Made by a program: the position numbers and the translations under genes. DNA of 64,000 nucleotides from Ochotona curzoniae (taxonomy: Eukaryota; Chordata; Mammalia; Lagomorpha; Ochotonidae): assembly GCF_017591425.1 (NCBI RefSeq), contig NW_024465369.1, forward strand, positions 29,493,001 through 29,557,000, in the 5' to 3' direction. Below the pieces are notes generated by a model, which was not told the origin of the DNA, ran no database searches, and was given only the letters and a program-made list of their open reading frames with translations. Shown here in pieces: positions 37,464 to 49,513 of this stretch; the first letter of the stretch is position 1, and each line of letters begins with the position of its first letter.

Positions 37464-38629
37464 TAGTTTCTTTTAAATACTTGTAACTACAAAATGTATA
37501 AATTCTTTGAATCTCATTATTTTCAAATGCTGAAGCAACATTATAAAATGACATAAGGCCAAATCATTTAATTTGGTGTTATCTTCTTACTTGTGTAACC
37601 TCCTATAACATTAATCTCAGACATTCTGAAGAGGCATGGCTTTTAAACTTTCATTTTAAGTTCTTGCTAAGCTTGAGTACTTCATTAATACATAACCATT
37701 AATTAGTTAACTTATGGTCTGTGTTTATTTATGCATTTAATTTTAATTCAGCTATCTCCTAAATGATGCGATCATGTGGACATGTTCTGTTTGGAAAAGA
37801 AAAAAAAAAGTGTCTCCACTTCTACCCTTCTCCCAAAGTTCTCTTTTCTTCACCCAACAGAAAATAGAATATTGCCTTTGTTTTGTAGTAGCATTGGAGG
37901 ATATTTGAAAGGAACGGATGTAACTTAATGGGATGTTACCTATTACATCCCTAGTGGCATTTCATAAAATGCAATGCTTGAATAGAAGTATAAAACAAAT
38001 ATTGGATATTTTAAAATGGCAGGTAGCATTGGATAGAAATATAGCTTTCCTGCTATGCCATTGAATACCTCATTTGACAGAGGAAAATTCTTTCTTCAGG
38101 AGACCTTCAAAGATGTTAGAAAACTAAATCTTAGATTTGTTAGGAGACATAAATTTACTAGATACATAGATTGCACAAAATAAAGAGAATGAATGTGATG
38201 CTGTGTGATTCACTGATGAGTAGAATAAGTGTTACTTGGAAGGATGTAGGATTTCCTTGGGTTCCAACTGAAGGCTATTGGGAAATCAGAGGAAAGAATT
38301 TGGCCTTAAATCATCAAACGGATTAAAAATAGCAAAATGGTTTGTGAATACAAGCCATCTGTTCTGTAGTGTCCGAAGCAGAGAGACTGAGGAAGTCTGC
38401 AGGAATGCTTCTGCAGTTCAGGCTCACTCAGGTTCATTATTTATACCAGCCTCAGCAGCCTCAAGGAAGTACCTGGGAATTAGAAAGTAAATGTACATGA
38501 AGTAACATTTACCATAATTAAGTAAGTTATACAGGCCAAAAGGAAAAAAAAAGCACATGAGGTAAATTTTTCATTTAATATAACTATGATTTTGACTTAG
38601 GATGATTCTAGGCTCGGTATCATGGAAGA

Positions 38630-38788
38630 GTTCCTATTTGTTTGATTCCATCTTCCTGTGATGTGTCTCGGATGTAGCAAGTAGGGGCTCAAGTACTGGG
38701 TTCCCTGTCACCCATAGCAGAAGTTCCTGGCTCCTGGCTTTGGCATGCCACCTGGCCACCATTTGAGTGTGTGACACAGCAAATTTAT

Positions 38789-38821
<33 letters not shown>

Positions 38822-38850
38822 CCCTTCCCTTCCCCACCCTGTCTTTCTCA
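38630..38850 (+). mobile_element. CSINE remnant grown into simple repeats
   Basis: 'GAAGTTCCTGGCTCCTGGCT' and 'GGCCACCATTTGAGTGTGTG' are consensus-like. They are followed by (CT)n (38791-38816) and, further right, CA-rich sequence. The head is not recognisable. Confidence 0.6.
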
Positions 38851-38870
38851 CACACACAGACACACATGGT
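38791..38870. repeat. (CT)n and CA-rich simple repeats
   Basis: A CT run at 38791-38816 is followed by pyrimidine-rich sequence and CACACACA at 38850-38867, grown from a CSINE tail region. Confidence 0.9.
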
Positions 38871-40169
38871 TTGTTTTTCTCCTTGTGTGTGTCTCTCTGT
38901 TTGTTCTTCCTCAGGAGTCCTCAGGAGACAGCACACAAGTTTCAGGTGCATTTGTTAAAATATCAGTAGGTGATTTAATATGCAGCCAAACTTGAGCACT
39001 TCTGTTCTGTAATAAGAACACAGTAACAGTTTTTCCAGAACAAAAGAGCCATCTCATGGGATAAAAACATACCATGTTTTTGCAGGTTTGACTTTTGCAA
39101 ATGTAAGTGAAAGGCTTGGAAGTTTTGACTCTTAAGGGAGGTTTCATCAGTTTTTTCTCTGGAAATATAATTTCCTAGAGATTAATTTATCTCCATTTTT
39201 TTTTAAAATTCTTAAATTCTGTAAGAGATATTTCCAAGAATGTATCAGTTTTTGGCTGGCAAGAAGAAGTCACAATCTGGTTACATAGGGAGCCAGTATA
39301 TTATATAAGAAGAACATCTTGTCATGGACTGATTTCTGTGATTCTCAAACGCCTGTGAATATCTTTGATGCTGAAGCCAAGCTTTAGATTACCGTCTGCC
39401 ATAGCCAAAGCGTCCAACAAAAGATGCCATCAATGTTCACCATCATAGTTCTTCTGTTTGCATCAGAGAAGAAAATCAAATGTTTTGATAAGACAAGATT
39501 GAATCAGAGAAAAAGAAAATATGTCAATGACTCAGTAGTAAGACAGGACCCAGGTAATTGTCAGTGTCTTGGTGCCATTTCATGAGTTCAGTGTTGTCAG
39601 GAACTGGAATGCTTTCAGAACATAAAGTGTGGCTATTTTAGAATGCACTGGATTTCTCAGTTTGCTTGTGGTACTGCTGCAAATGAATCCAAGCAAGTAC
39701 TGCCTTGCTTTATAAATCACACTACGTAACAGACATGGTCCAGTGTATAAGTAGGACCCAGAAATGGAAATTCTAGGTGATAGTGTAGGAAATTTGAGTG
39801 GTGGTTTTTAAAAAACTGATTCATTCACTAAGAACCCTGTGGTATAAGGCCAGTGGCACAATCTAAAAGGCATTCACTAGATTAATTATTAAAAAAGTAA
39901 TTCCATGAGAGAAGGTTGTAGAAATGTCCTGATTCCAAGTCACACTTGAGGTTCATCAAGAAAAATCAACGCAGGTTTTTCCTATAGCTTTGTCAAATTT
40001 AATGTACCGCTACTTTTTTTTCCCTCATATTTTTCTAGGATTTCCAATGTGATCTTACCCTCCAAGCTTTATGCCTGCTGCCCAGATCCTGGACAAAATA
40101 CGCCTTATTTGATATCCTTCTCTCACAGTACTGAAATGATACTACTTTGCATGCCAAGAACAGGGGATA
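38871..40169. other. Spacer, no gene seen
   Basis: Unremarkable sequence with no repeat or exon that I can name. Confidence 0.5.
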
Positions 40170-40305
40170 GACCCCAGTTACGTCAGCCATCATTGGTGCC
40201 TCTTTGGGTCTGCGTTAGCAGGAAATTGGAGTCTGCAATAAGAATCTGGAATCCAACATGGCTACTCCAGTATGAGTTGTGGTCGTTGTAACTACTCCCT
40301 ATTTA
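40170..40305 (-). mobile_element. Old CSINE-class remnant
   Basis: 'CGTTAGCAGGAAATTGGAGTC' and 'ATCTGGAATCCAACATGGCTA' match the older CSINE subclass as I remember it from rabbit ('CATTAGCAGGAAGCTGGA'). This rests on memory and is tentative. Confidence 0.45.
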
Positions 40306-40401
40306 TTTTATATTTAACATATCCTTTTTTCTTTTTAACAACCACAGAGTCTTTATATCTTTCAATTTAATTCAGTGTTTAGTTATGTTGCCTTTTGACC
40401 A

Positions 40402-40845
40402 TCATTCATTTTTAAATGAATTTTTAAATTTTAAAATTAAAATTTTTAAAAATTTTAATTTTGGGGCCTGGCGCGGTGACGCAAGTGGTTAAGGTCCTCG
40501 CCTTGCATGTACAGGATCCTATATGGGCGCTGGTTCTAATCCCGGCAGCCCCGCTTCCCTTCCAGCTCCCTGCTTGTGGCCTGGGAAAGCAGTCGAGGAC
40601 GGCCTAAGGCTTTGGGACCCTGCACCCGTGTGGGAGACCCAGAAGAGGCTCCTGGCTTCGGATCGGCATAGCATCGGCCGTTGTGCTTACTTGGGGAGTG
40701 AATCATCGGACGGAAGATCTTCCTCTCTGTCTCTCCTCTCTGTATATCTGCCTTTCCAATAAAAAAATAATAAAAATAAATATTTTTTAAAAATTAAAAA
40801 AAATTTTAAAAATTTAAATTTTTAAATTCATTTTTAAATGAATTT
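40402..40845. repeat. Near-complementary AT-rich arms flanking a CSINE
   Basis: The left arm (about 40405-40462) and right arm (about 40788-40845) are each made of AAATTTTTAAAATT-type words. The complement of one aligns with the other over about 55 bases with small gaps. 'ATTCATTTTTAAATGAAT' occurs in both. Confidence 0.8.
40463..40784 (+). mobile_element. CSINE, one of the youngest in the window
   Basis: It is almost unbroken against the consensus: head 'GGGGCCTGGCGCGGTGACGC', A-box region 'AAGTGGTTAAGGTC', B-box 'GGTTCTAATCC' and 'TCATCGGACGGAAGATCTTC', ending 'CCTTTCCAATAAAAAAATAA'. It sits between AT-rich arms that are near-complementary (see findings). Confidence 0.95.
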
Positions 40846-43326
40846 GAATAAGTGACAGTTGGAATAAGTCTTTTTGTTGTCTTGACTTACTGAAGGGAAA
40901 GGAATATGAATACTGTAAGTTTCGACTTTGTTGGATTCCCAGAAATGAAGATTACACTTTTAATGCCATCATCCACTGCTTTGGCATAAGTCATTTTTAT
41001 TATATTATACAAATTCTGCCTTCTCAGAACAGCAATGCTATTCAGATGAGTGAGTGAACTGAATAACACAAATGTGGTAGTTTTGATTATAATTCCATAG
41101 TTACTGTTTCATGATTACTTTTTAAGTATGTGAGCTCCCTGGGGCTTGTTTTTTTTTTTTTTTTTTTTTCCTTTTTGTTGCTTTAATATAGCTCATTTGT
41201 TATTCAGAAGTTTTTGCATAATAGTTTCACTGCTTTGATAAGACTTTGAATTGCCTTATAATATGGGATTTTAGGCCTAATAAGTCCATGATGAAGTACA
41301 CTTGTATGAATCATGGGAATAACTGATGAAAGAATAATGAATGCTCTCACACCCACTGCTGGTTGCTTTAATGATAGCTCTCATTGGGTAGGTGTAATTT
41401 TGCTAAAGCTCAATCTGGATTAACCTGATGTAATAGATTTTTTATGGCAAATGTGAGCTTTCCTTGTTTTAGAGGGTCAATGAGATGAGCACTCTCCTCC
41501 CAAACACCATTGCAATCTATTTGCTGTTTGTATGATAATTTTATCCTCATATCCTCCTCCAATCTCAGTTTTGTGTTTATTTCTGCACTGTAATGTAAGT
41601 GGAGTATATCTTCTGCAGAGTGACCAGGTTGTGTATTCTTTAGAAACTCCCATCTCTAGTACCTAAATCAATGCCTACACAGTGAGCATATGCAGTGAAT
41701 ACATTGTAAACTTTAAGTACTGTAATTGACTGTAACCTCATTTTCACTGCAACCTTGCTTTCACAGGTGAAGGTAAATCCCAGGAACAACTGTGCATGTA
41801 GTAAATTGAGTCCATATGAATCTGTCTATTATCTCAGTTTTGATTTCTATGCAGTTTTCATCGATTCTCTTTGCCCTTTCTGCTTTCTTGTGGCCTGTTC
41901 TCAAACATATATACAATCAAACACACATGTTTTAAGTGATTGCTCTGTTTCAGAAAATTTCAGTTTTGAGGGAAAGGAATCAAAATCCAACACAGAATAT
42001 CAAAAGTTATTACAGAGACAGTGTCAATACACTGATTATATTACATAATATAATCTATATTATAATATATAACTTAATCTATATTATAATTATATTTTAT
42101 AATTATATAATGTAGTATAGTATATGATATATAATATAGTATATAATATAGTACATATTACATAATTCTATAATATAATATTATACAATACTAAATTATG
42201 TAATCCATGTATTTGTTACTCAATAACAGAAAATCACAAAACATATTACTTTAGTGTAAACATTTCTGAAAAAGCCATATGTTTGGGCGTAAGATTGCAT
42301 CACTAAGAATTATTTCTGTTGCTGGTTGGATTTTTTTCTTTCTTCTGTGTGTTTTTATATAATCACATCTGTGACCTGGTAGAAATCTTCCAAGCAACTA
42401 GGTTCCTTAAAGTGGATTTAGGCAATGCCAAGATGTTCAAGTGCAAAGAGTGTTGATGCCAAGAGTGAGGTGTCTGAAAAAGGCACTGAATGCAGTACGA
42501 ATCCATTTCCCATTTTGTTTCTCCCCTAAGGGAAATACAGCACAACATTGTAGAGAATAAAACAATGAAAATTAATCTCCGTGGCCCTTATATACATATA
42601 AAAAAAGATGAAATGCAGTGTGTATGTACATTTTTAGAAGGGAAAGTGGTTTAGTTTTGGCCATTCCTTCTTTTGAAGTCATGGTTTATTCCCACCGTGT
42701 TAAGCTGCTCCATGTTCAGGAAAGCACATCTGTACTCTGTAACCTTTTGTAGGTTATCGCAGCACAATCTTTTTGACTTACTGTAGTAGTTTTATCAACT
42801 GTGGACTTACATGTCACCTCTTGATACTCATCATGTAAGGCAGGAGTTAAAGGCAACAAAGCATTTAAGTATTGTCATGCCCTTGAATCCTTGTGACCCA
42901 TATCACTTTTTTCCATTAATCATATTTAGATATAACAGTTCGATTTCTATAATGAATTACTTTGCAGATGTCAGATGGCTAGATTCTTCCCTCTGGTTTT
43001 GGTTCTGATTTACTCATATTTCAGAGCCATCACAACTTTGTTCTAGTGAAAACTCTTATCTAAAATAAATAAGCTTCTTCATATTCAACTCTAGCTGTGA
43101 AATTAATCCAACCTAAATAGCAAAGTAGTTGCTATCTTCATGTGTACCCTTTAACAGTGAAAGCTTCATCTTCCTTTGAGTTATAAACATCTTCAAAACA
43201 CTTGTGCCCAACACAGATTTGGAGGTTAGCAAAAACACCAAAGGTAATCTTGTTCCTTCTGCCAAATAAAACATTGATAGATTTAAGTCAGGCAGACTCT
43301 GTTGTCTGCAAAATATTTTTGAGTTT
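40846..43326. other. AT-rich spacer with simple repeats, no gene seen
   Basis: There is a T-run of about 21 bases at 41149-41169 that could be the tail of an unidentified minus-strand insertion, and the TATAATA tract at 42.0-42.2 kb. Confidence 0.55.
42034..42205. repeat. AT-rich (TATAATA)-like simple repeat
   Basis: About 170 bases are almost purely A and T, with repeated ATATTATAAT, TATAGTATA and ATAATATAG words that are largely self-complementary. Confidence 0.9.
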
Positions 43327-43643
43327 TTTCTTTTTTTTTTTAAATTGTTTTATTGGAAAGTCAGATTTACAGAGAAAATGAGAGACAGAGACAAAGATCG
43401 AACTTGCGTTTACTGGTTCACTGCCCAAGAGCTGAGCCGATCCAAAACTAGGAGCTTCTTCCAGGTCTCCGACTTGGATACAGGATCCCGAGACTTTGAG
43501 CCATTCTTTACTGCTTTTCCAGGGCATAAGCAGGAAGATGGATGGGAACTGGAGCAGCTGGAATAGGAACTGGTGCCCATATGTGATTCCTGGCGCATGT
43601 AAGATGCGGACTTTACCCACTAGGATATTGCACTGGGCCCGGC
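43327..43643 (-). mobile_element. CSINE
   Basis: A T-run (43328-43341), 'TTATTGGAAAGTCAGATTTAC', 'CTTCTTCCAGGTCTCCGAC', 'TGCCCATATGTGATTCC' and a GGGCCCGG head end are present. It is moderately diverged. Confidence 0.9.
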
Positions 43644-45507
43644 AAGTTTTCTAAATTGCACCTGTTACTAAAAGGTAGATGGTTACAAAATCATCCTTGC
43701 AATGATCTCAGAGACAAAGGCTGTCATACCAAATTTTCTGTTTTCTCAAGGTTACTTTGCTTCTTTTAGCAGTAATATACAAAACCTAACAACCGAATTT
43801 CTCAGTATATTGTTTGGGATGGGCACAGGTTGCAGCTCTCACAAAGTTCTAAAGCAGCAGAGGTCTTCTGTCAAATGTTGTGGATCTTTTGGTGTAGCTT
43901 TTTAAATAGGAGGACTTTTAAAAAAATCTGTTTTTTAGAAAATCATATAGTTTTTTAGTATTTCATTACTGAGCCATAGACAAACATTTTCTCTCCATCT
44001 CTGATGTATACTCCACCAAATATTTTCTGCCCCTGCAATGAACACCAAGAACGAAGTTTTATAGGTGAGGTAAGGAACAAGAGGGCACAATTGTAAAGCA
44101 CAAGGTATAATTCTCAGGTGTTGCAACCTAGTGGACTTTGACCGATTGCATTTCATTTGGCTTCGGACCAGCGATTGCTCTCACCTTTCCACATCTCTCC
44201 CTTTTGAATGGGCATATCTAACTATTAACCTACCCTGCTCTGTTACAGCTGGAGAAATTTGTCCTGAGCTTCCTCATGTCCTCCTAGTCGTTTAGATAAA
44301 TTAGTTACGAAGTGGATTTTTAGGTTAAAGTTACAGAGCAACATATAAAAACGTAGAGCTCAATAAGCACACATAGGTTTAACAATTTTATCATTGAGTG
44401 ATATTCACATATGATGTGTAAACATATGCCTATGAATTTGTGAAAGATAGCTAGATTTAGTAATATTATAATACGGAATTCATGAAAAAAAAATCAGAGA
44501 TTAGGAAAAAAGTATTCTATTACTTTTGTAAGGGGGTATAATTCAGTGACAACAAGGGTGGATAAAATTTTGATGAGAATTTTAATTTTGAATCTGTTAT
44601 GATGGATTGAAACTGTAGGGGATATTGCAATGAATGAATATGTATTGTATGTGTAATAGCTGTGAATAATTGGGTGCTGGAAGATGGAGGGCTCCATCCC
44701 AAGATGCCTATGTGTTATTTGTTCTATTTTGATTTGTTCTATTTTGATTTGTTCTATTTGTTCTATTTTGTTCTATTTGTTCTATTTTGATTGACAGAAT
44801 GTTGCTGTGTAAGTAAGTTGAGAAACTTTGGAGATTTAGATTTTCTTGAGGTATCTAGGTGAATATAATGTTATCATAACTGTCCTTGTGAAAATGATTA
44901 GAAGGAGTGAAGCAGGGACATGTTTTAACGAAGTATGTTTTAACAATGCGAGAAGGAGCTGCAACCCAAGGACCTGGAGTTCCTCAGGAGCTGGAAAAGG
45001 CATTGGAATACATTCCCACCTCAACATCGAGAGAAACAAAGCTCTGATAACAGCAATAGTCCATTTTCACCCTAGTAAAATGGACTTCTTACCTCTAGAA
45101 CTGCTAAATTGTTATTTATGTGGTTACAAAATAACATACCTGACATAAAGGGCTCCATGTTGAGTTGGACTGCATCCTTGGAAGGTAACCCTAACTCCAT
45201 TTGTGAGAGTATATCCCAGCTGAGATAACTGCATCCTGCTTGGCAGGACTGCTTAACCCCCTGGATAGGCTGTTCAAGCATGTTCAGAAGAAAAATGGGT
45301 TTCTCCTGGTTCCCCAACAAAAGCTTTCAAAGTTGGCAATTTTGCATCATTCAGTCTCCCAGAGTTGCACCTGGTTTGTGATATAAGTTTGTGGAAGAGA
45401 GATTTGTGGGGCACAAGCCCACTCTGCACTTCCAATGGTAAAAGACTTCTGAATCTTTTCTGTGGATGGCAGTCTCACCCGGGTTCAACAGCTTCTCAAC
45501 TAAATTT
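43644..45507. other. Spacer, no gene seen
   Basis: It holds the TTTGTTCTATTTTGA tandem repeat. The moderate-GC stretch 44900-45500 might be an old LTR or other transposon but I cannot assign it. Confidence 0.45.
44715..44791. repeat. Tandem repeat of TTTGTTCTATTTTGA
   Basis: Five to six units of about 10 or 15 bases occur (TTTGTTCTA with or without TTTTGA), little diverged. Confidence 0.95.
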
Positions 45508-45820
45508 GTGCATGTGTTTGCGGCTCAACAGTTAAACCACTTCCTGGAATATCTGCATCCCTTGTCAGAGGTCATGAGTTTAAGTCTTTTCTCCCTTTCT
45601 GATGCCAGGCATACTGCTGTCACATACCTTGGGAGGTAGCAGAGAATGGCTTAGTTACTTGGGTATGAGCAACCCCCACAGGAGAAGCAGATTGAATTCC
45701 TGGTTGTTGAACTTGGCCAGGAATAGACCCAGCTGCTGTGGGCATTTGGGAAATAAACTAGGTGGGCAGGATTCCTCTCTGTTTTCTTCTCTCAGATAAA
45801 ATGCAGTCAAGTAAATCAAG
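45508..45820 (+). mobile_element. CSINE, old
   Basis: 'GCGGCTCAACAGTTAAACCA', 'TGGGCATTTGGGAAATAAAC' and 'TCCTCTCTGTTTTCTTCTCTC' keep the SINE order with heavy divergence. Confidence 0.6.
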
Positions 45821-45883
45821 AAAAAGTTTATAATTGGACAAGGTAGTTTTGGCTATTGTTTGAAAAAGATGTATCAGAAACCA

Positions 45884-46206
45884 TTTTTTTAAAACAAAGT
45901 TTTATTTATTTTTATTGGGAAGACAAAGTGTACAGAGAGCATGAGAGACAGAGAAAAAAAAATCTTTTGTCTGCTGATTCTATCTCCAAGTGGCCACAAC
46001 AGACAGAGATGTGCTGATCTGAATCCAGGAGTCAGGAGCTTCTTCCAGATCTCCCACAAAGACTTTGGGCTATTGTTAACTGCTCTCCCAGGCCATGGAT
46101 AGGGAGCTGGATGGGAAGTGGAGCACCCAGGCCGTGATCTAATGTCTGTATTGGAACCTGGCATTGCAAGTTGAGGATTTAGCCATTGAGTCATTGCACC
46201 AGGCCA
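45884..46206 (-). mobile_element. CSINE
   Basis: 'TTTATTTTTATTGGGAAGAC', 'GAGAGACAGAG', 'GCTTCTTCCAGATCTCCCAC' and a final CACCAGGCC are present. The CCATATGGG block is degraded. Confidence 0.88.
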
Positions 46207-47667
46207 ATAAGCCATTTTTATCTTGATTTTACCAGATGTTTTTTTCGGTGATAACCAACTCCCCACCCTCAACTCTTCAGAGAATTTTAAGCTCAATCTA
46301 CAGGGAGTCTTTTAAAGGTTAAATGAAGTTCAAGATTTTCATTTTTTAGCATCCCTGCTGAGACAAAAGATACACTAATTAATGGATTTTATGAAGCCTT
46401 GGCTTTACTGGAAATAAAACTAATTCCTCTGAAGAGTTTGTAACTAATTGCTATTTAACATAATTTGATTTTGAATTTCTCATGGAAAGCAGCAGAATGG
46501 AAGCAGTTGGGTATTATGAGTCCACACATTTCTTCATTTTGTATTAATCATGCCGTAAAGATATTCATTTATAAATTTTGTTCTGTAAAGTATTTCCCAT
46601 TTGCTCTATTCTACATATGGGAATTCTCATTAAATAAAATTAGCCTTTGAAAGCATTAAGTGCACTAAAATCTTCCTACTAAAAACCAGGAACTGCGGAG
46701 AAGTAAGTTTTTTCCAGATCAAAGCATTTGGTACTAGGTTTTTTGTTTTTGTTTATTTTTTTAATCAGCAGTCCATACCTACTTGCGATTTTTGACGATA
46801 TGAAAACTGTTCAGTAGTCTTTCCATAGGGAGATAACATACTGAAGCACATGTGTAGAAATGTGGAAGAAACAGGGCTACACGAAATCCAGAACACATCA
46901 AAGAAGAACAACCTGTATGTCTCTCCCATTCCCAAAAGCTGGTGTGAAAATGAATACCACTAGGTAGGTGACTTAGAAAAAGGAAAAGTCACATTTCATT
47001 ATATTGCCAAGGGAGGAATTTCTTCAGAAGGTCCTCATGAGTAATGGCATATTGTAATGCAACGAGCTAAGTCCTCACATCCTCCTTAGTATTACAGGCT
47101 TAGTGAGAAGTTTTCATAGACCATGTCTTTGTGTTGGCTAACACAGTGAAACTGAAATCAAGCAATCTTAATCAGAATCTGTCATGTCTGTCTTCCCTCC
47201 AAGACTGCCTGAGACATTTTGAGATATGAATCTGTGTCTTTTAAAAGGCAGTGTGACTTTCAGAGTAAGGTTTATATTTGGTACATTATTTGGTGAAAGC
47301 TATTTTTTTATATCTTAACCATCTTTTATTATTTCTTTACTTCCCTCCTATTTTTCTGACTTTATGTTTCCTGTGGGTCCTTCTTGACTCCCAACCTGAT
47401 TCCATTCTTTCCTTCTTCCTTCCTCCCTTTTAGCTTTCTCTTTTGCTTTCTTCTTTTCCTTCCATCACCCTTTCCTCCACATCGTTTCTTTTTAGGATTT
47501 TTTGGCATATATATATTTTTTGCATCTAAAATGCTAAGTCTGGGCATGAATTTGAAGAAAACTCTTCATGATTCTCAGGTTGTTACATAGGAGGAAAACC
47601 TCTTTCTCAAAGTCATAAGCATTAAAACCTAGAATCTTTGATTCTTATTTACTCTTTCTATGCTAAA
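46207..47667. other. AT-rich spacer with pyrimidine tract, no gene seen
   Basis: A C/T-rich tract lies at about 47395-47490. Nothing else is recognised. Confidence 0.55.
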
Positions 47668-47935
47668 CAATTTATAGATTTTTATTTGAAAGTCAGAATT
47701 AGGAAGGAGAGACTGAGAAATTGATCTTCCATCTGCTGTTCTATTCTGCAAATGGTAGAAATGGCCAAAGCTGGGGTGTTCCAAAGCCAGGAACCTGGAG
47801 CTTCTCTGAAACCCCCATATTGCTGCAGGGTTTTAGGGGCTTGGATCATTCATCTGCCAGAACTTGATCTGGGGCTCAAATCGGATTTCGGTGACACAGC
47901 AGAGGTGTGACTCGCTATGCGATGGTACCATTGCT
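47668..47935 (-). mobile_element. CSINE, old
   Basis: 'TTTATTTGAAAGTCAGAATT', 'TTGATCTTCCATCTGCTG' and 'CCCCCATATTGCTGCAGGGT' are readable. The head region is weak. Confidence 0.6.
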
Positions 47936-48811
47936 TTCTCTCTAGTTGTGCTAGTGAACCCTGCCTGTAGGGTTCGAGAATTGAGGGGAGTGCTCATTTT
48001 GTATTCAGATATACTGGTATATACTAGTATAACAAATATAACTTGCATTTGTTAGCAAGTTAGTAAGAAACAGATTGATATGTTATTTGGATATTGTGAT
48101 CACCAAAAGAATGAAATGTCATTTCCTCTTTGTGTCTTCAGGTTCTGAGGTTTCTTATGGTGGGGTGAAATCGTTAACTTTTCTGTAGGCAATAATGTCA
48201 TCCTCAGTGAAGGACAACAGATCAATCAACAGGTTTTTCATAGTGTTAAATTATGCCACAGCCTAAGAAATAAGGCAAGAAGATTCAAGATGAGATTTTT
48301 TTATTCAACTAAGTAGTAATGTAGCCATCCCTAAGTTTGACTTGATTGGAACAAAAGCATTGAAATACTTGTTGCACCTTGGTTATTATACCCAAATTAA
48401 TGTTAATTGCCCACAAAAACTATCTCTGCATCCTAAATCCTTTTCACTGGCTTGCACTTTATGCTGTATGAGTGTTTGAATTTCAGTCTTGAGTGTAATC
48501 AAGGACAGATATTGCTAGTTACACTATCAATATGTCAGGGGCCAAGGAAGCAGCAGATGTCCTGGCTTTTTACACTGTCTTGTTCTGTTGATTACAAATT
48601 TAATTAGCTAATAAGGGTCAATATTTGATTGAATTAAAGTTCTAGTCTCTTACTTCTTCCTTGCTTCATTTATTGCCAGATCTAATCCACTATTTTCACC
48701 TGTGTTTATTTCTCTTTCTCTAGTATTTACCTCTTAAAATGATAATAACTAATAAGCAATCTGTCTGGGGTATTTGATATGTCTCAGGTATAAATCTTGT
48801 ATTCATGATTC
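47936..48811. other. AT-rich spacer, no gene seen
   Basis: No recognisable feature between an old CSINE and the FABP3 retrocopy. Confidence 0.55.
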
Positions 48812-49513
48812 TTTTTTGGGGGGAGGGGCCTAGTTCTTTATTGACTTCAGAGCACCCTCAATGCAATTTTTTTTTTTTTTTTTTTTACAAAACCCATACA
48901 CAATGAGCACTAAAACTGGATCCAGGCCCTACCCGACCCTGTAATAATTCTCCCAACTAAGGCAGGTTTATACAAAACACAAGAGGAAGAAAACTGAGGC
49001 AATGTGGTACTGAGTTGTGGGGTAGCTGGTTGGCAGAGGAGCAGTCAGTACTGGTGTTGGCCCATCATGCATCTTTCTCGTAAGTGCGAGTGTTAACCGC
49101 ACTGCCGTGGGTGAGCGTCAGGATGAGTTTCCCATCATTTGGTTCCCGCACTAATGGCATCTCCTGTCTGTCTCACTTCTGCACATGGACAAGCTTGTCA
49201 CCATCCAATGTCACCTGAGCTTCCTGTCATCTGTTGTGGTCTCATAGAACTCCACCCCCAGCTTGAAGCTGATCTCTGTGTGCTTGCAGGTGCTCAGTGT
49301 GGACAATAGAGCCACCTTTCTTCTCGATGATTGTGGTGGGTTTGGTCATATTGGCCACTTGCCTGGTAGCAAAACCCACACTGAGTGATTTCATGTAGTC
49401 ATCGAATTCTTGTTTTGACTAGCTTCCATGTGCCCACGAATGAGTCCACCATGGTGAGACTGAGCGAGGCTGGTGAGCGGCGCGACAGCAAGCGTGCAGA
49501 CTACTGGACCGGT
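48812..49513 (-). pseudogene. FABP3P: Processed pseudogene of FABP3 (heart fatty-acid-binding protein)
   Basis: Read on the minus strand, this is an intronless copy of a FABP3 mRNA. A short GC-rich 5' UTR precedes the start codon at 49452-49450, then a disabled coding region runs to a TGA at 49067-49065. A 3' UTR follows with AATAAA (complement near 48837-48843) and an A-run at 48817-48812. Fragments such as '[12 protein letters not shown]', '[15 protein letters not shown]', 'ISFKLGVEF' and 'KLILTLTHG' are readable in shifting frames and fit FABP3 better than FABP7 or FABP4. The coding span is 388 bases against 402 for an intact 133-aa frame. A deletion after about residue 12 shifts the frame into a stop, and a conserved Trp codon near the end has become TGA. 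The parent binds long-chain fatty acids in muscle cytosol; this copy cannot encode it. A run of about 22 T at 48866-48887 is an expanded internal A-run of the 3' UTR. I found no clear target-site duplication. Confidence 0.9.

Noticed and set aside
38767..38995. Serine/leucine-rich frames
   Set aside because: They are translations of CT and CA simple repeats derived from a SINE.
40463..40545. tRNA gene
   Set aside because: The A- and B-box are those of the CSINE head; there is no cloverleaf of a functional tRNA.
47362..47590. Lysine/arginine-rich frame and its proline/phenylalanine-rich complement
   Set aside because: This is a translation of a pyrimidine tract, not a gene.
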